A DNA stretch of 64,000 nt, from the NCBI GenBank assembly GCA_030015575.1, contig JASDDO010000006.1, positions 374,626,137 through 374,690,136 of the forward strand, in the 5' to 3' direction. Every line of letters starts with the position of its first letter. The first letter of the stretch is position 1. The DNA is from Agapanthus africanus (taxonomy: Eukaryota; Streptophyta; Magnoliopsida; Asparagales; Amaryllidaceae). Of this stretch, positions 11,469 through 23,033 are shown piece after piece. The translations under genes were made by a program, and so were the position numbers. A model generated the notes under the pieces. It was not told the DNA's origin. It worked only from the letters and a program-made list of their open reading frames with translations, and did not search any database.

Positions 11469-13922
11469 CCTAGCGATCTTGCATAGAGAAGGAGGATCAA
11501 CTTGCTACTGAGAGGTAAGCGTACCGGCCTGGTCGGTCCTCGTCTTGGACAAGCCCATCCTGATCTCGTCTCTGGCAGCAGCCCTATGCGCCCTTGTAGT
11601 CTTTGGCGGAATGGTGGCTAGAATAAGGAACATGATTTGGTAAGAACATAGCAACCGGAATGTCACGCCTCGCTTCCCAGTATACGGAAATGGCGACGTG
11701 GCAAGCCCACAACGTATTTACTATGTAATAAATACGTTAAGAATAATTAAGTAACATAACAATGAACAAGAAGGACAAGAGTAATAAAATGAAACATAAA
11801 CTTTATTTGCATTCAACTTTACATACAACTGTCTGAAAACAAAATATACAATAAACAAAGCAATGCCTAAACAATGGCATACAGAAAGTAAGTGCAGGAA
11901 GAACTAGTAGCCAAGCTGAGCTGTAAGCTGGTCCAAGTCTTCCGGACTCGGCTCTATCTCCTCAGAGTCCGGTCCTCCTAACAAACATCCCAAAGAAAGA
12001 AACAGAAAAGAATGTCGTCAGCGAACTAGCATTCGGTAAGTCCCAAAAGAAGAAAGAGAAGATAGTATATAATGTGAAATGAACAGGTAAAGTTGTATAT
12101 GATCATTCACAGGTATAAGATAGTTATTCTAACGTTGTTATTTGTAGTTTGATAAAGAAGGTATTAATGTATACGAGAGGAGTCCATCTAACCCCATGGA
12201 CTATGGTAACATGTAGTACAAGGCTCCGTCATAACCCATAGGACAACGACACGTGAATTCATGTAAGTGTCTTTTAAGTGACCTCTTGGGCCACGATATA
12301 CGTTCCATACCAATCTACCCCTTTATCCATGCGTATTATATTGTATAAATTAAGATTACAGGTCTTGGCCAAATCCATGGATATAGAGTATTCAGGTTCA
12401 TGTTTAGGATGTAATCATATTTTCAAGTAGTCATGTCAAGTTCATGTCACATTATGACCATGGTTCGGTCAAGTCGAGTCAAGTATACAAGTTTGAGTTT
12501 GATATTTGAATTCGAGTATTCAAGTTCTTAATCAAGTATTCAAGTTCGTGTTTAATTTTGGATTCTGGCTTGAGTTTGGAATCAGATTGAGTCAGACACT
12601 TGTGAACGGATTTAACTCTTGACTTTCTTAGGTTCGGGAGTAATCGACAACTGCTGCACATGGACGACAGGATTTGTGTCTTTTTCCAAGACGATTGCCA
12701 TTGATAACTCCAATAAGTTGTCTAACCTGATTAGGCAAGCACTCACTTTCTCTGGCTCCATGGGGCTTAAGAGAATTGATCCCGCTTAAACCTATATTAA
12801 ACTGGAGTCCTTAAAATATTGTTTTGCATATCTCGAGGGGGTTTTATGAAAAATTCTTTAATATAGTTTAAAAAATAAACCTCGAGGGTGATTTATAACA
12901 TTTAACGTTTTCATGAGTATGTGTTTTAATTATTGGGGTATTTTAATGATAAATACTTAGCTTTTAAAAATTTATGGTATTTTATTGAAAACTAGCCCTT
13001 TTTGGTAACTTGATGGTATTTTATTAACATTTTAATCTTTCATTTTAGAAAATTATAGTTTCATAATAAATTGAAATATAGATTTATAATTTTTATATAA
13101 TTTTCAAAAATTAGTTTTGTTTAGAAAAGTCGCGTTTCTTAAAAACCGTATTTTATTTCCTTTCGAGATCGAATACTCCGTGAGAAGTTCTGCATCTCGC
13201 TCTACTGTCCCAAGAATGTGTGATAATCTACACCATCCATTAGCGGGTCCCCTAACAAGGGTTGTAGAGGCGTATTTGCCAAGAATTACAAAATACCGTT
13301 TTGAAAGAAACCCGGTTTTTAAAAGAAGTGGTATTTTAGTGAAAAGCTATTCTTTGAACCAACCATACATATTTATAGATATCGTGCTATGAAACCAAAG
13401 TGTGCATGTGGGGTAGGTCGTTACCCCGTGAAGTTTTCCTAAAGCTATTGTTTTAACCAATATCGAAAAGAGGTTTATACTAAAGTTCAAGGTATTTTAA
13501 TAAAAAAATTCATTTATGTTTTTTTCACATGAGAATTTTGGTTAAACTTTATGCTAAACGTTTGTAATTAATGTTATAACTATAGTGGTAACATTAGTTT
13601 GACCAAACTATAAATGAAAGGGAGTTTCAAGTTAAAAAAGAAAAGTATCGGGAGTAACTCCACTTTACCGATATCTTTTTAGAAGATGAATTGCGATGAA
13701 AAGAAGAAGAGATGAGAGAGACTTACGACTTGGTAATATCTAGAAGAGAGTAAGGAAGAAGGGAGGGGGCTCCGTGGCATTGCCGGAGCTCCGAAAACGG
13801 ATTCGATCTTCGACGGAACAAGCTTGGTCGCTAACTCCACTTGACTCCACTTTCACTTAAGAACTTTTTGAGAGAATTTTTGCTAGAATTTCAGAATGGT
13901 GAAGAGCTAAGCCATGGGGTGG

Positions 13923-13930
13923 TATTTATA
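13923..13930 (-). promoter_or_regulatory. TATA box of LTR copy C
   Basis: Minus-strand TATAAATA followed by CCACCCC, matching the TATA context of LTR copy A. It marks the boundary between U3 and the transcribed part. Confidence 0.5.
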
Positions 13931-14300
13931 GTGAAGAATTAGGGTTTGAGAATTAAAATTTTGGATTAAAAAGTATTAAAAAGGTGTTAAATGGTGAAAT
14001 AAAGGGTCTCTGTTTGATTGCAGGAAAATCAAACAGTGCAGGAGAGTTAAGGGGAGCTGAAAAGACAAGTGTGCAAAGAACAGAGCAAAATGGGCCTAAA
14101 TCGACCGTCGGCGCCGGCTATTCCTATGAAACAGGTGGTCGGATTTCGTTGGCTTGCCTCGAGATTCATGCCATGTGGGTATTTGGGTGTACACCTCATT
14201 GCGCCTATTTGATTTTTCTGAAACTTTTCATTTCTCCATGTATTGCACGTGCAACTCTTGGGCTTCTAAAAATTAAAAAGAAAAAATCTAAAAATAATTA

Positions 14301-14372
14301 GTTCTGATGGGAATCGAACACGCAAAGTATGTCACCGTAGTGTAGAGGCTTTACCAGTGAGCTACAAGTTGT
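14301..14372 (-). ncRNA. tRNA-like sequence inside an LTR U3 (degenerate)
   Basis: The minus strand contains an A-box-like TAGCTCACTGGTAAAGC and a B-box-like GTTCGATTCCC at tRNA-like spacing, about 72 nt in total. The acceptor and T stems do not pair, so a working tRNA is unlikely. It may be a tRNA-derived SINE head or a Pol III-like motif captured by the LTR. Confidence 0.35.
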
Positions 14373-14519
14373 TTCTTGTTTTTATTTAACAAAAATAACT
14401 TTTAACTCTTACACAGGCTGTAATACTATTTTCTGTATAATAACAAGAAAATTTCTATACAGTGATTTCAGAGTCGTTATATTCTACCCTCCTTATAGAA
14501 ATTTCGTTCTCGAAATTTA

Positions 14520-15437
14520 CAATTACATAGGGACTGATTTTCAAAAAGGTAAGGGTATCGTATGCGCGTATCTTCTTCTCTTTCCTAAGTCTATTCTCCT
14601 GGCGAATCCTTTCTCCACATCACTCGGACCATGTTTACTTTCTTATTCCGTAATGTTTTCACCTTTCAGTCCAGGATCTCAACTGGTTGTTGCTCGCAGG
14701 TTAGGTCAGTTTACCGTGAGTTCTGAGTGATCAAGTATGTGTTTGGGGTTACTCACATATCGTCGTAGTTGGGATATGTGGAATACATTGTGTAGTCCTT
14801 CCAATGAGGGTAATAGTACCAAACGATAAGCCACTTCTCCAATTCGTTCGAGTATGTCGAACGGTCCTATGTATCTTGGACTTAGCTTACCCCTCTTGCC
14901 AAAACGGATCACTTCTCTGTTTGGAGAAATCTTCAGGAATACATGGTCTCCAGTTTGGAACTCCAGATGTCGGCGCTTTACATCTGTCCAATGCTTATGT
15001 TGGTCTTGAACTATGCGCATTCTTTCCCTGATCGTGCGAACTATGTCCACAGTTGCCACAATCATCTGTGGTCCAAGGAGTTCGCGATCTCCAACATCGT
15101 CCCAACTTAGCGGTGAACGACACTTCCGTCCATAGAGTGCTGCGAATGGTGCCATTCCAATGCTTGCCTGATAACTGTTATTATATGAAAACTCCACAAG
15201 GTGTAGGTGATCTTCCCACGAACCTCCGAAGTCTAACATACAGGCTCTTAGCATGTTTTCCAGAATCTGAATCGTTCGCTCGGACTGTCCGTCCGTTTGT
15301 GGATAATATGCCATGCTGAAATTCAGACTCATTCCCAGGCTAGCTTGCAGACTCTGCCAAAACTGTGATCGGAATCTTGTATCACGATCGGAGACGATGC
15401 AAATAGGTACTCCATGTAATCTCACGATCTCCTGCAT
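14520..15437 (-). pseudogene. integrase core, C-terminal domain and chromodomain
   Basis: A 243-residue frame (15437-14706) holds the integrase core from the second catalytic aspartate (VSDRDTRF) to the catalytic glutamate (DGQSERTIQ). It continues through the GPxxILERIG.VAYRL C-terminal domain to HNVFHISQLRRYV. In a neighbouring frame below 14705 lies a chromodomain remnant (VEILD, VNMVRVMWR, EREEDTRIRYPYLF) interrupted by three stops, one consistent with C-to-T change. Integrase inserts the cDNA; chromodomains of this group are thought to guide insertion into heterochromatin. Confidence 0.8.
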
Positions 15438-15576
15438 GAGTTCATGGGTATCAAATATGGTACATCTTGAATGTTTAAATATTACTTTAGATTTATGCTC
15501 ACCTCCATGTACTTCTTGCTAACGTCTCGGTTTACCGGCCAATTCTGAATGGAATAAAGTGAGCCAACTTGGTGAG

Positions 15577-15918
15577 TCAATCCACAATAACCCAAATTGT
15601 ATCGTTATCCTTCGTGCTGCGAGAGAGAGCAGTCACGAAGTCCATGGTAATGTGCTGCCATTTCCTTTCTAGGATTGGTAATGACTGAAGTAGACCAGCA
15701 GTTCTACGATGTTCAGGCATCACTTGCTGACATACCAAACACTTGGCTACGCTCCTTACTACTTCGCGCTTTATTTTATGCCACCAGTAGTATTGTCGTA
15801 GATCCTTGTATATCTTTGTACCACTGGGGTGTACCGAATACAGAGAGCTGTGATCTTTTTTCATCAACTCTTCTCGAACAGGTCTTATTGGCATGCATAA
15901 ACGACTTCCATATTGCAA
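15577..15918 (-). pseudogene. integrase N-terminal zinc domain and start of core
   Basis: Contains the HHCC-type region (LRQYYWWHKIKREVVRSVAKCLVCQQ) and the start of the catalytic core with the first aspartate (ITMDFVTAL). A frame break at about 15440-15576 separates it from the rest of integrase. Integrase binds the LTR ends and joins them to target DNA. It lies directly after the RNase H remnant in the usual gypsy order. Confidence 0.75.
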
Positions 15919-16119
15919 GGATCCATCTTCGTAGATGATGAAATCAGTTCTTAGTCCACTTTCTACTTGTTCTCGAATCTTTTGTAGCTTGGAATTATTC
16001 GCTTGAGCTGCTTTGATCTGATTGACAAGAGTGGACTGGACTTATAAGTTCATCAAGTATGAAGCGTTACCTGGCACAACTATTTCGATCTCCAATCCAT
16101 TCAGTTCTTGTTGTAGCTT

Positions 16120-16407
16120 CTACTGAGTGGTGAGGTTCATAGCTAATGGCTGGTGACTAAGGGGATCAGGAACTACGTTCACCTTCCCAGGATGATATTG
16201 TAGGTTGATGTCGAAGTTCACCATGAGTTCTAGCCCTCTTCTCTGCCGCATGTTTAGTTCCTTTTGAGTAAATACATACTTTAGACTCTTATGGTCAGTG
16301 TATATATCCACTCGTTCTCCAAAAAGATAGTGGTGCCAAATCTTGAGTGCGAAGATGACGGCTGCCAATTCTAGATCATGTGTTGGATAGTTGCGTTCAT
16401 GGACCAT
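16120..16407 (-). pseudogene. gypsy RNase H
   Basis: Begins just after an in-frame TAG that splits it from RT. Shows [20 protein letters not shown] (catalytic E region), [24 protein letters not shown] (catalytic D in TDH) and [20 protein letters not shown] (final D). All expected residues are visible except those lost at the stop. RNase H removes the RNA strand during reverse transcription. Confidence 0.75.
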
Positions 16408-16410
16408 TAA

Positions 16411-17325
16411 CTATCTTGATGCAAAAGCCACAACTTTTACATGCTGGTGTAGAACACATTCTAATCCTTTACCGGACGCATCACAATGTACGATGAATCC
16501 GTCAGATTGATCCGGTATTACGAGGATAGGAGCAGAGGTTAACCTTGACTTGAGTTCTACAAAAGCCTTTTCACATGCTTCTGGCCACACGAATGCTTCG
16601 TCTTTGCGTGTGAGCTTGATCAGGGGTGTTGCGATCTTTGAGAATCCTTCAATGAATCGTCGGTAGTATCCTTCTAATCCCAAGAAACTTTGTATATCTT
16701 TCACCGTTTTGGGTGTCGGCCACTCACTGACAGCTGATACCTTAGCTTGATCTACAGAGATTTCTTTGCCTGAAACAATATGTATGAGAAATCCGACTTG
16801 ATCTAGCAAAAATTCACACTTGCTGTACTTAGCGTAGAGCTGGTGTTGTCGTAATGTCTCCAAGACAATGCGTAAGTGCTCGGCGTGTTCCTTCCGATTC
16901 TTTGAATACACCAGGATGTCGTCGATGAAGATAACAACAAACCTATCCAAGTACTCTCTGAAAACTTGGGTCATCAGGTTCATAAAGATGGCAGGTGCAT
17001 TGGTCATTCCAAATGGCATTAAAAGATATTCATAATAACCATAACGGGTCCTAAATGCCGTCTTCGAAATGTCGGACTCTTTGACCTTCACCTGATGATA
17101 ACCCGAACGAATATCTAGCTTTGAAAAGACATAAAACCCACTTAACTGATTGAAAAGATCAGCGATGCACGGTAGTGGATACTTGTTCTTAATCGTCAGT
17201 TCGTTCAGAGCTCGATAATCTACACACATCCTGTAGGAACCTTCTTTCTTCTTCACTAATAACACCGGAGATCTCCAACTTGGAGTACTGGGTCGGATCC
17301 AACCTTTCTTCAGTAGTTCGTCCAA
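16411..17325 (-). pseudogene. gypsy reverse transcriptase, near-complete frame
   Basis: A 304-residue frame from the RT fingers ([31 protein letters not shown]) through the palm ([21 protein letters not shown]) to the intact catalytic box [14 protein letters not shown], the thumb and the start of RNase H ([16 protein letters not shown]). The ORF stops at a TAG (16411) in the RNase H domain, where related proteins have glutamine; a C-to-T change explains it. This is the best preserved part of the element, but flanking breaks make the polyprotein non-functional. Confidence 0.85.
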
Positions 17326-17385
17326 CTAAATACGGATCTCCTTCAATCCATCTGGACTTAATCGGTATGGAGCGTTGATTACAGG

Positions 17386-17915
17386 TTATGCACCAGGTTG
17401 TAACTCAAGAGCTCGATCGGGAGGCAAACCTGATATGCTTTCAGGGAACACATCCTCGAACTCTCGAACTACTTCGGGCTTTTCTTCTTTCCCGGGTAGA
17501 GAGAACACTTTTGCAGTCTTTGGTTTAGCACGGTAGCTTCCTGACTCTAAGGTTCTATCTCCACTTTTGAAATAGAAGACTAGCTGATCTGGTATCTCAA
17601 ATACTACCCTCTTTTGACGGCAGTCAATAGTAGCATAGAATACTCCCAGCCAATTCATTCCCAACACAACATCGAAATTTGGTATGTCCAGTACTTTGAA
17701 ATTTGCATGGAATTCTCGACTGCAAACTACAACTGGACACTGATCATACCCCAAAGTTGCTTTCAAGACTCCAATCCTGGAACTGACATTCCAGCTTGAA
17801 ATAAGTGGCTTCACGGGAACCGTGTGCGTTCTCACGAATCGTTGGAACATGAAACAGTGTGAAGCTCCAGTGTCGAAAAGTGCGAGTGCAGGAAAGGTGG
17901 CTACTAGTATAATAC
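17386..17915 (-). pseudogene. gypsy aspartic protease and RT linker
   Basis: The protease active site is intact (ALFDTGASHCFM), followed by the second protease half (FDVVLGMNWLGVFYATIDCRQKRVVFE). A linker to RT follows (VVREFEDVFPESISGLPPDR). It starts at an intron-like 3' splice site (17916). The frame stops at 17386 just before RT. The enzyme would cut the Gag-Pol polyprotein. Its upstream neighbour is gag, separated by the intron-like segment. Confidence 0.75.
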
Positions 17916-18000
17916 CTAAATTGTGTGAGATTGTATTTAGATATAGGAAAAGTAAAATGATACACAAGGATTGAAAGATTGAAAGAATGAGGGATTTTAC
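17916..18000 (-). other. intron-like insert splitting gag from protease
   Basis: Minus-strand segment of 85 nt starting GTAAAATCCC and ending CACAATTTAG. It is AT-rich and full of stops. Removing it joins V-I-T-G of gag to I-I-L-V of protease in frame (phase 1, codon G/GT). The related fragment at 9247-11660 has the same peptide junction (VVTG-TLSV) without an insert. Splicing is inferred, not shown. Confidence 0.6.
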
Positions 18001-18655
18001 CAGTGATGACTTATCCTGTGGCTTCGGCCTCCTCGGCCGTCATTGTAAAAGCCTGTCGTCTCGGTACATTCCTCCTTGTCGGAGGCACATTCCTTTGCCG
18101 TTGAGGCATGATTCTCTGTGCCTGGTATAATTGACGATCAGGATGTGCAGGTGGTCTACGTGGAGCTGGTGTAAGAAGAGCTAAACGAGGTGCAGGTACC
18201 TAAATGGCTGGCTTCTACAGGGTTGTGTTTGCGGGTCTGGGTGTTGGTGTTGTGTTAAAACGATAGGGGCACGCTCCTATAGCGTGAGTAGATGCGCTAC
18301 AAATCAAACACATGCCATTTGCACGCCAGCAGTCCTTCGCCGAGTGTCCAGTTCTTTTGCAGTAGAAACAAAAATCTGGACTGGACCGGTTAAATGATCA
18401 TCCTGGCCTCTTGGGTGCAAAAGTCGGCCAAGAAAAGGCTCCTCCTGTCATCTGTGTAGCAGGGCGTTTGATTCCGGCTGTTTGGGGCTTACCCTTCTTC
18501 TTGACCATAGCTTCATAACGACGTGCTGCCTTCGGGACGAGTTCATGAGTTGGGTAGTCTCCTGTGGCTAATGCTGCCTGAATCCCCGAGTCTAAGCCCT
18601 ATTAGAATCGTCTAGCCTGAATCTCATCGGTCGGGATCAAGTGTGCCGCGAACCT
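18001..18655 (-). pseudogene. gag C-terminal half with two CCHC knuckles
   Basis: Minus-strand translation gives a basic region (AARRYEAMVKKKGK) and then CFYCKRTGHSAKDC (CX2CX4HX4C, about 18372-18331). A second knuckle CLICSASTHAIGAC with the same spacing follows (about 18310-18269), then a basic proline-rich tail ending AEEAEATG. Stops interrupt it in three or four places. The N-terminal gag core is missing because the LTR at 18662 begins there. Knuckles of this type bind genomic RNA. Confidence 0.7.
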
Positions 18656-18661
18656 GCTAAT

Positions 18662-20187
18662 TGATTGTGCAAAAAAGTGTTTTGTAAATAACCGCAATCA
18701 AGACGGTGTCGCAAATTGCTATCCGCGATGAGTACGGGTCGTCCGCAAGGAAACGTGAATTCTTTCTTGCTTTAGACGAGTTGATAAAAGAGAGGATGGT
18801 TTGTTGTCGTTCTATTTTAAGACAGATATAAAATTTATAATAAAAAGACTTGTAAGGTTCATAGGACTTAGTAGTTAATAGATGGATGTTTAAAAATGAC
18901 TCTTTTTATCTTTTAATAGTTTAAAACTAGAGAGATAGCAATAAATGTGGATTAAGGTTCTTGGAGGGAATTAGGGTTTCCCACTACCGACCCTTGTCCG
19001 TCCATTGATCTCTATTCATGTTCAGCCCTTAACAAAACAAGTGTTTAACCAATCTCAAATCGTGATCCTGACTATCAATAAATTGATAGCGCGCCCGATA
19101 AAAAAGTTAACATTTATTTTGCTAAAGCTTATAAACATTAAAATGTTAAAAAGAAGTTAAAAGATTTTTCATCCATTATTCTACCCTATCATACAAACCC
19201 TAGCAAGTAAGGAATTACTCGCTCATGGTTAATAGTGATTTAGAAGAGAGGTTGAAGATGAATGAAACCATATTTAAGATGCAGAAAAGTAATGCGCAAA
19301 ATTAATGCAGAAAAGTAATCCGTAAAGTAAATGCGGAAAAGTAAATGGAAAAAGAATTAAAACAAAAACTATCTTTATTAATCAACTATTGCATTACAAC
19401 TTTTCTCCTTAGAAAGTAAATTACAAGAACTCCAGTTTTTGCTTTAGATCTCTCTCTTTATGGAGGTAGATGAATAGATGATTATGTGATCACTTGGATA
19501 ATTTTGAATGCACAGCTCTCGGTCCTTTATATAGTCCCTAAAACCAGAAACCCTAGATGCCATATGTGAGTTAATGCAGTTAAGATCATGATTCTAAAAT
19601 CGCACATCCAACGGTCCTGATCTGACCACTGAATTACCGCGTAATACCACGTATGGCCGCAGATCCACTGCTTCCTGGTGGCATTGGGTTTTCAGATTTT
19701 TTCTGGCTTTTTGTGTTGATATTTAGGGATCCTTTTGATATATAGATTCTGAAAATTTTGCACTGAGTCTCTGTCGTTGCTAGATTCCTCGATTTGGTTC
19801 TAAAATTTGGCAGATTCGGTTTTGATATTCCGATTTGACTCGGATCTCTTACTTGGATTTCAGAGCTGAGCTAATACCTGCACAATATCTCAAATCAAAG
19901 TGTTAATAGCATTTGGTATTTTTGAGATATTATCCCAACCATTTATATGATATAACATCTTAAGCATATTGATTAGGAATATTTGATATGATATGCATAT
20001 TATTACTAATATTTCATGTAAATATTATATGTATATATTTTTATATTAATTATAAATGAAGAAACAAATGATAATAATCTTTTACAAATAAACCTACATA
20101 TGTTCTTTATTTACAATTAACACCTTTTAGAACTTAATGATAGTAGGGAAAATGTTTATACAAATGTGCAATATTTTAGACTAATCA
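18662..20187 (-). repeat. 3' LTR of RT-less gag-protease element, copy 1
   Basis: On the minus strand it runs from TGATTAG (20187) to CACAATCA (18662), so it has the TG...CA ends with an extended inverted repeat TGATT/AATCA, 1526 bp. A G-rich polypurine tract (AAGTTTGGGGGT) lies directly upstream. It contains purine-rich tandem motifs (about 19275-19350, variants of GCAGAAAAGTAAT). It has no coding potential. Confidence 0.75.
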
Positions 20188-20210
20188 AATACCCCCAAAC
20201 TTATTTTTGA
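20188..20210 (-). other. polypurine tract of the RT-less element
   Basis: The minus strand reads TCAAAAATAAGTTTGGGGG just before the LTR start. A 19-base exact copy (plus strand CCCCCAAACTTATTTTTGA) recurs at 21473-21491. Confidence 0.65.
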
Positions 20211-21492
20211 TCGCCCCAAGCAAACTATTTATTAAAAAAAAACCTAACTAGCACACTTTCATAGGCAACACGATTGCACTTAGCACGTGCAAAAAGTCTT
20301 TAAACCTCTAGGTGTCCCTAGAAGGAGGAGGATTGGCTCCTGAGGGTTTTCAGCGGATTACACCTACAAAATCCCATAATAAAAGAAAGAAGATGAAAGT
20401 TAAATACAAAGAAAAGGAACATATAAAAGAAAGAACTTAAAAATAAGAGATTCAAACTTCACTAGCTTTTTAGTTGTCATGAGCCCTATCTTAATAGTTA
20501 TGAAAAGATATCAGAAATCGCATCCTCCCTCAATAAAATATCGTCTTTGGTCCTCCTCCCTACCTTTCTTCCAAATATCTATCATATACCCCTATGTGTG
20601 TGTAAAAGACATCCCTACACTTAGAGAATTCAATTCAAGCCATCATACCCTTGTCCATTTTCCTTAGTACTTTTAGTCGATGAATGTTTTTAGATGGAAT
20701 TGCTCACATATTCTTCATATGAACGTTAATATTTCTTGAGGTACTAACCAACCGATTATCAAATGTGCTCACTCATTAAAGCGTAATTAGCAATATCCTA
20801 GGCTTGCAACACCTGAGGCTTAGCAGTGACTCCCAAACCAGTTGGTCTAAGGCACGAAGTGATAAGGCACCCTTGCTATATTTTATTTAAGCTGCCTTAA
20901 ATAATTAGAAAACCAGTGTTCATTTTTCTTCACCATTTATTTTTTATGTGTCATTTATATTTTTATTTATATATTTTTTCCTTCATATTAAAGCTTTTAG
21001 ACAAGAGTATTTCAAGGTATCCTCTACTATCCCAAATTTCAAGATGTGTGCAAGTACGTATAGTAAGGTATCAACATTCAGAAGTTTGGACTTAAGAATA
21101 TGGACTATTTTTCAGACTTATTTCTATTCTCAAATTAATGATTCCTTTCATCTTACTAACGCTTGGGACAACAGCTCATGACTACCTATTACTAGCTTCA
21201 TTTTAAAACATCTAATTTTTTTGCATTTCTTGAATTTCTTCCTATCTTTCATATGAATTTTTCACTTTCTAACTTCTATTTTCAAAAAATATTTAGTGCT
21301 TTTATTTAGTATACTACAAAATGATACATGAATAAGCACAAACCTCTCCCCTAAACCTGTTTGCAGCAGAGTTCTCACTGATGTCATCCTTTAAACTCAA
21401 AACTTGTAGACTTGGGAGGAAAAGTTCTCAATGATTAGTAAAGGGGACAAGAGTTAATGACAGTGAAATTCTCCCCCAAACTTATTTTTGAC
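20211..21492 (-). other. non-coding 3' region of RT-less element copy 1
   Basis: AT-rich, with no supported gene; the plus-strand ORFs at 20479 and 20948 are short and unlike any family I know. It lies between the end of the gag-protease frame and the polypurine tract, and holds a duplicate of that tract at 21473-21491. The matching region of copy 2 is about 32021-33115. Confidence 0.6.
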
Positions 21493-22760
21493 TCACAATT
21501 GTGCAAAAAAATTCTTTTTTTTTCTAGAGCCAAAATATTTTTCTCCCTCCCCAAACTTGAATAAAACAATTTTTTTTATGATTAAGCATTTAAAATTATA
21601 AGGGGGTAAAATTATTGGTCTATGCAAAACTTTACAAAGACCAAAAGTTAAAACCAACCATTCAAATATTTTATCAATGTAACCCCATGGTTGGTAGAAG
21701 ATCATGTTACAGATAGATGCGAATAAGTGGGGAGGAGATAAGAGGTGTAATTGAACGGGTTTATGTCTCGGTTGGTAGAGACAAAACAGTGACAGCAGAT
21801 GAAAACGGGAATGTGAATGATACAGAATAGGTGGAATATTCGCATTCTCGTACTTGATAAGAAGAAGGGGTGGCGGTTCAACTTCTTTAGGTGGAGGTTG
21901 ATTCATCACAACACCCATGTCTTTTAGGAGTGCGAGTTTTTCGGCGAAAATGTCTTCAAAACTTTCATCGATATTCCGAATGATAATCTCATCGGAAAGA
22001 AAGGTATGATACTCGAACTCCACCAAAGGTTTATTTCTAGTGTAAAGATTGACTTGTCGAATAAGGATTCGGACTTACGTGTGGACTTGTCGTCAGAAGG
22101 GTCCTTATCTGGATAATAAATAATAGGATCAAACAATAATGCACTAGTGGCGTCGAGATCAGTATCGTGAAGCTCCTCAAATTCGCAACTGTCAGATGCT
22201 ATCTTGTCGACAGAACATACATCAATTATATGAGCATAAGGTTCGGAGGGTTGACTTCCTAACCTGTAAATGTTAAGCTCAATTGTCATCTTCCCAAAGA
22301 ACAGGTTCATGGAACCGTTACGACAATTGATTATCGCGTTGGAAGTTACTAGAAAAGGTCGACCTAGAATCATCGGAATTTGGTTCCATAGGTTTGCCAC
22401 GGGTTGTGTATCTATAATTATAAAGTCCACAGGGAATATAAATTCCTCGACTTTGATCAACACGTCCTCTAGCTCACCCCTAAGGTGGGTGATAGATCGA
22501 TCAGTCATATGAAGAGTGCAGTGCGCAGGTTTCAACTCTCCTATGCCTAATTGCCCATAAATAGAATACGGAAGCAAGTTAACACTAGCACCTAAATTTA
22601 GTAGAGCGCGATTGATATTTTTACCCCCAATAGCAATATATATTGTAGGACAACCGGGGTCCTTACATTTCTTGGGCACATGTTGGGTAAGAGTATTGCT
22701 CATATTACTCGCTAAGAAAACCTTTTTAGGCACTTGAGTTTTCCTTTTCCTAGTGCACAA
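21493..22760 (-). pseudogene. Athila-like protease with conserved C-terminal extension
   Basis: The first frame (22760-21924) has the Athila-type protease: INRALLNLGASVNLLPYSIY (active site L-G-A where D-x-G is normal), DVLIKVEEFIFPVDF and IPMILGRPFLVTSNAII. The second frame (22026-21493) carries an extension rich in H, L and P. It ends with LTFGLCK.LHRP, a motif shared with copy 2 (LTFGLCKALYR, 33379-33116). A frameshift separates the two in this copy. The catalytic aspartate appears as asparagine (NLGAS), so protease activity is doubtful. I recognise no function for the extension. Confidence 0.65.
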
Positions 22761-23033
22761 ATCCTTTAGAATTTTCGCATAGGATGGAACTTGTTGGATA
22801 GTATCTAAGAGAGGAATATTTATGTTAACTTACTTAAAAAATTTCACAATCTTCTCCATATGTGGACTTGGTCTGTTTGGCCTCAACCGGTTTGGAAAAG
22901 GAGCTTTATTAACAAGGGTTGGGTCTAACCCTTGTGGAGAAGTTTGTGGGGATGGAATGGATCCCAAAATTGGATTTGGGATGGTCGTAGATGGTAATTC
23001 CTTCAAGGAAGTAGGCTGAGAGTTCGAACCTAG

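Larger units (their letters stand above)
9247..11660 (-). mobile_element. truncated Tekay-like gypsy interior (gag, protease, partial RT)
   Basis: Minus-strand order is gag (11468 down), CCHC knuckle (10613), protease (about 10350), then RT, which stops abruptly at 9247 just after the catalytic box. LTR copy C lies directly upstream on the minus strand (ends at 11661), as a 5' LTR would. RNase H, integrase and a 3' LTR in the same orientation are missing; the inverted LTR copy B replaces them. Confidence 0.75.
11661..14481 (-). repeat. Tekay-like gypsy LTR, copy C (minus orientation)
   Basis: On the minus strand it starts at 14481 (TATAACGAC, probably decayed TGTAACGAC) directly after a purine-rich tract (TAAGGAGGGTAG, 14497-14486). 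It has a TATA box at 13930-13923 and ends GGCGTGACA at 11661, about 2.8 kb. It serves as the 3' LTR of the element at 14482-18655 and lies where a 5' LTR would be for the fragment at 9247-11660. It is inverted relative to copies A and B. Confidence 0.7.
14482..18655 (-). mobile_element. Tekay/Del-type chromovirus interior
   Basis: Minus-strand order is gag (18655), protease, RT, RNase H, integrase, chromodomain (ends about 14520), polypurine tract, LTR copy C. A chromodomain after integrase defines chromoviruses, and the short motif RYPYLF at its end fits the Tekay/Del group. The gag start is lost where the LTR at 18662 joins. The copy is decayed but several long frames remain. Confidence 0.8.
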
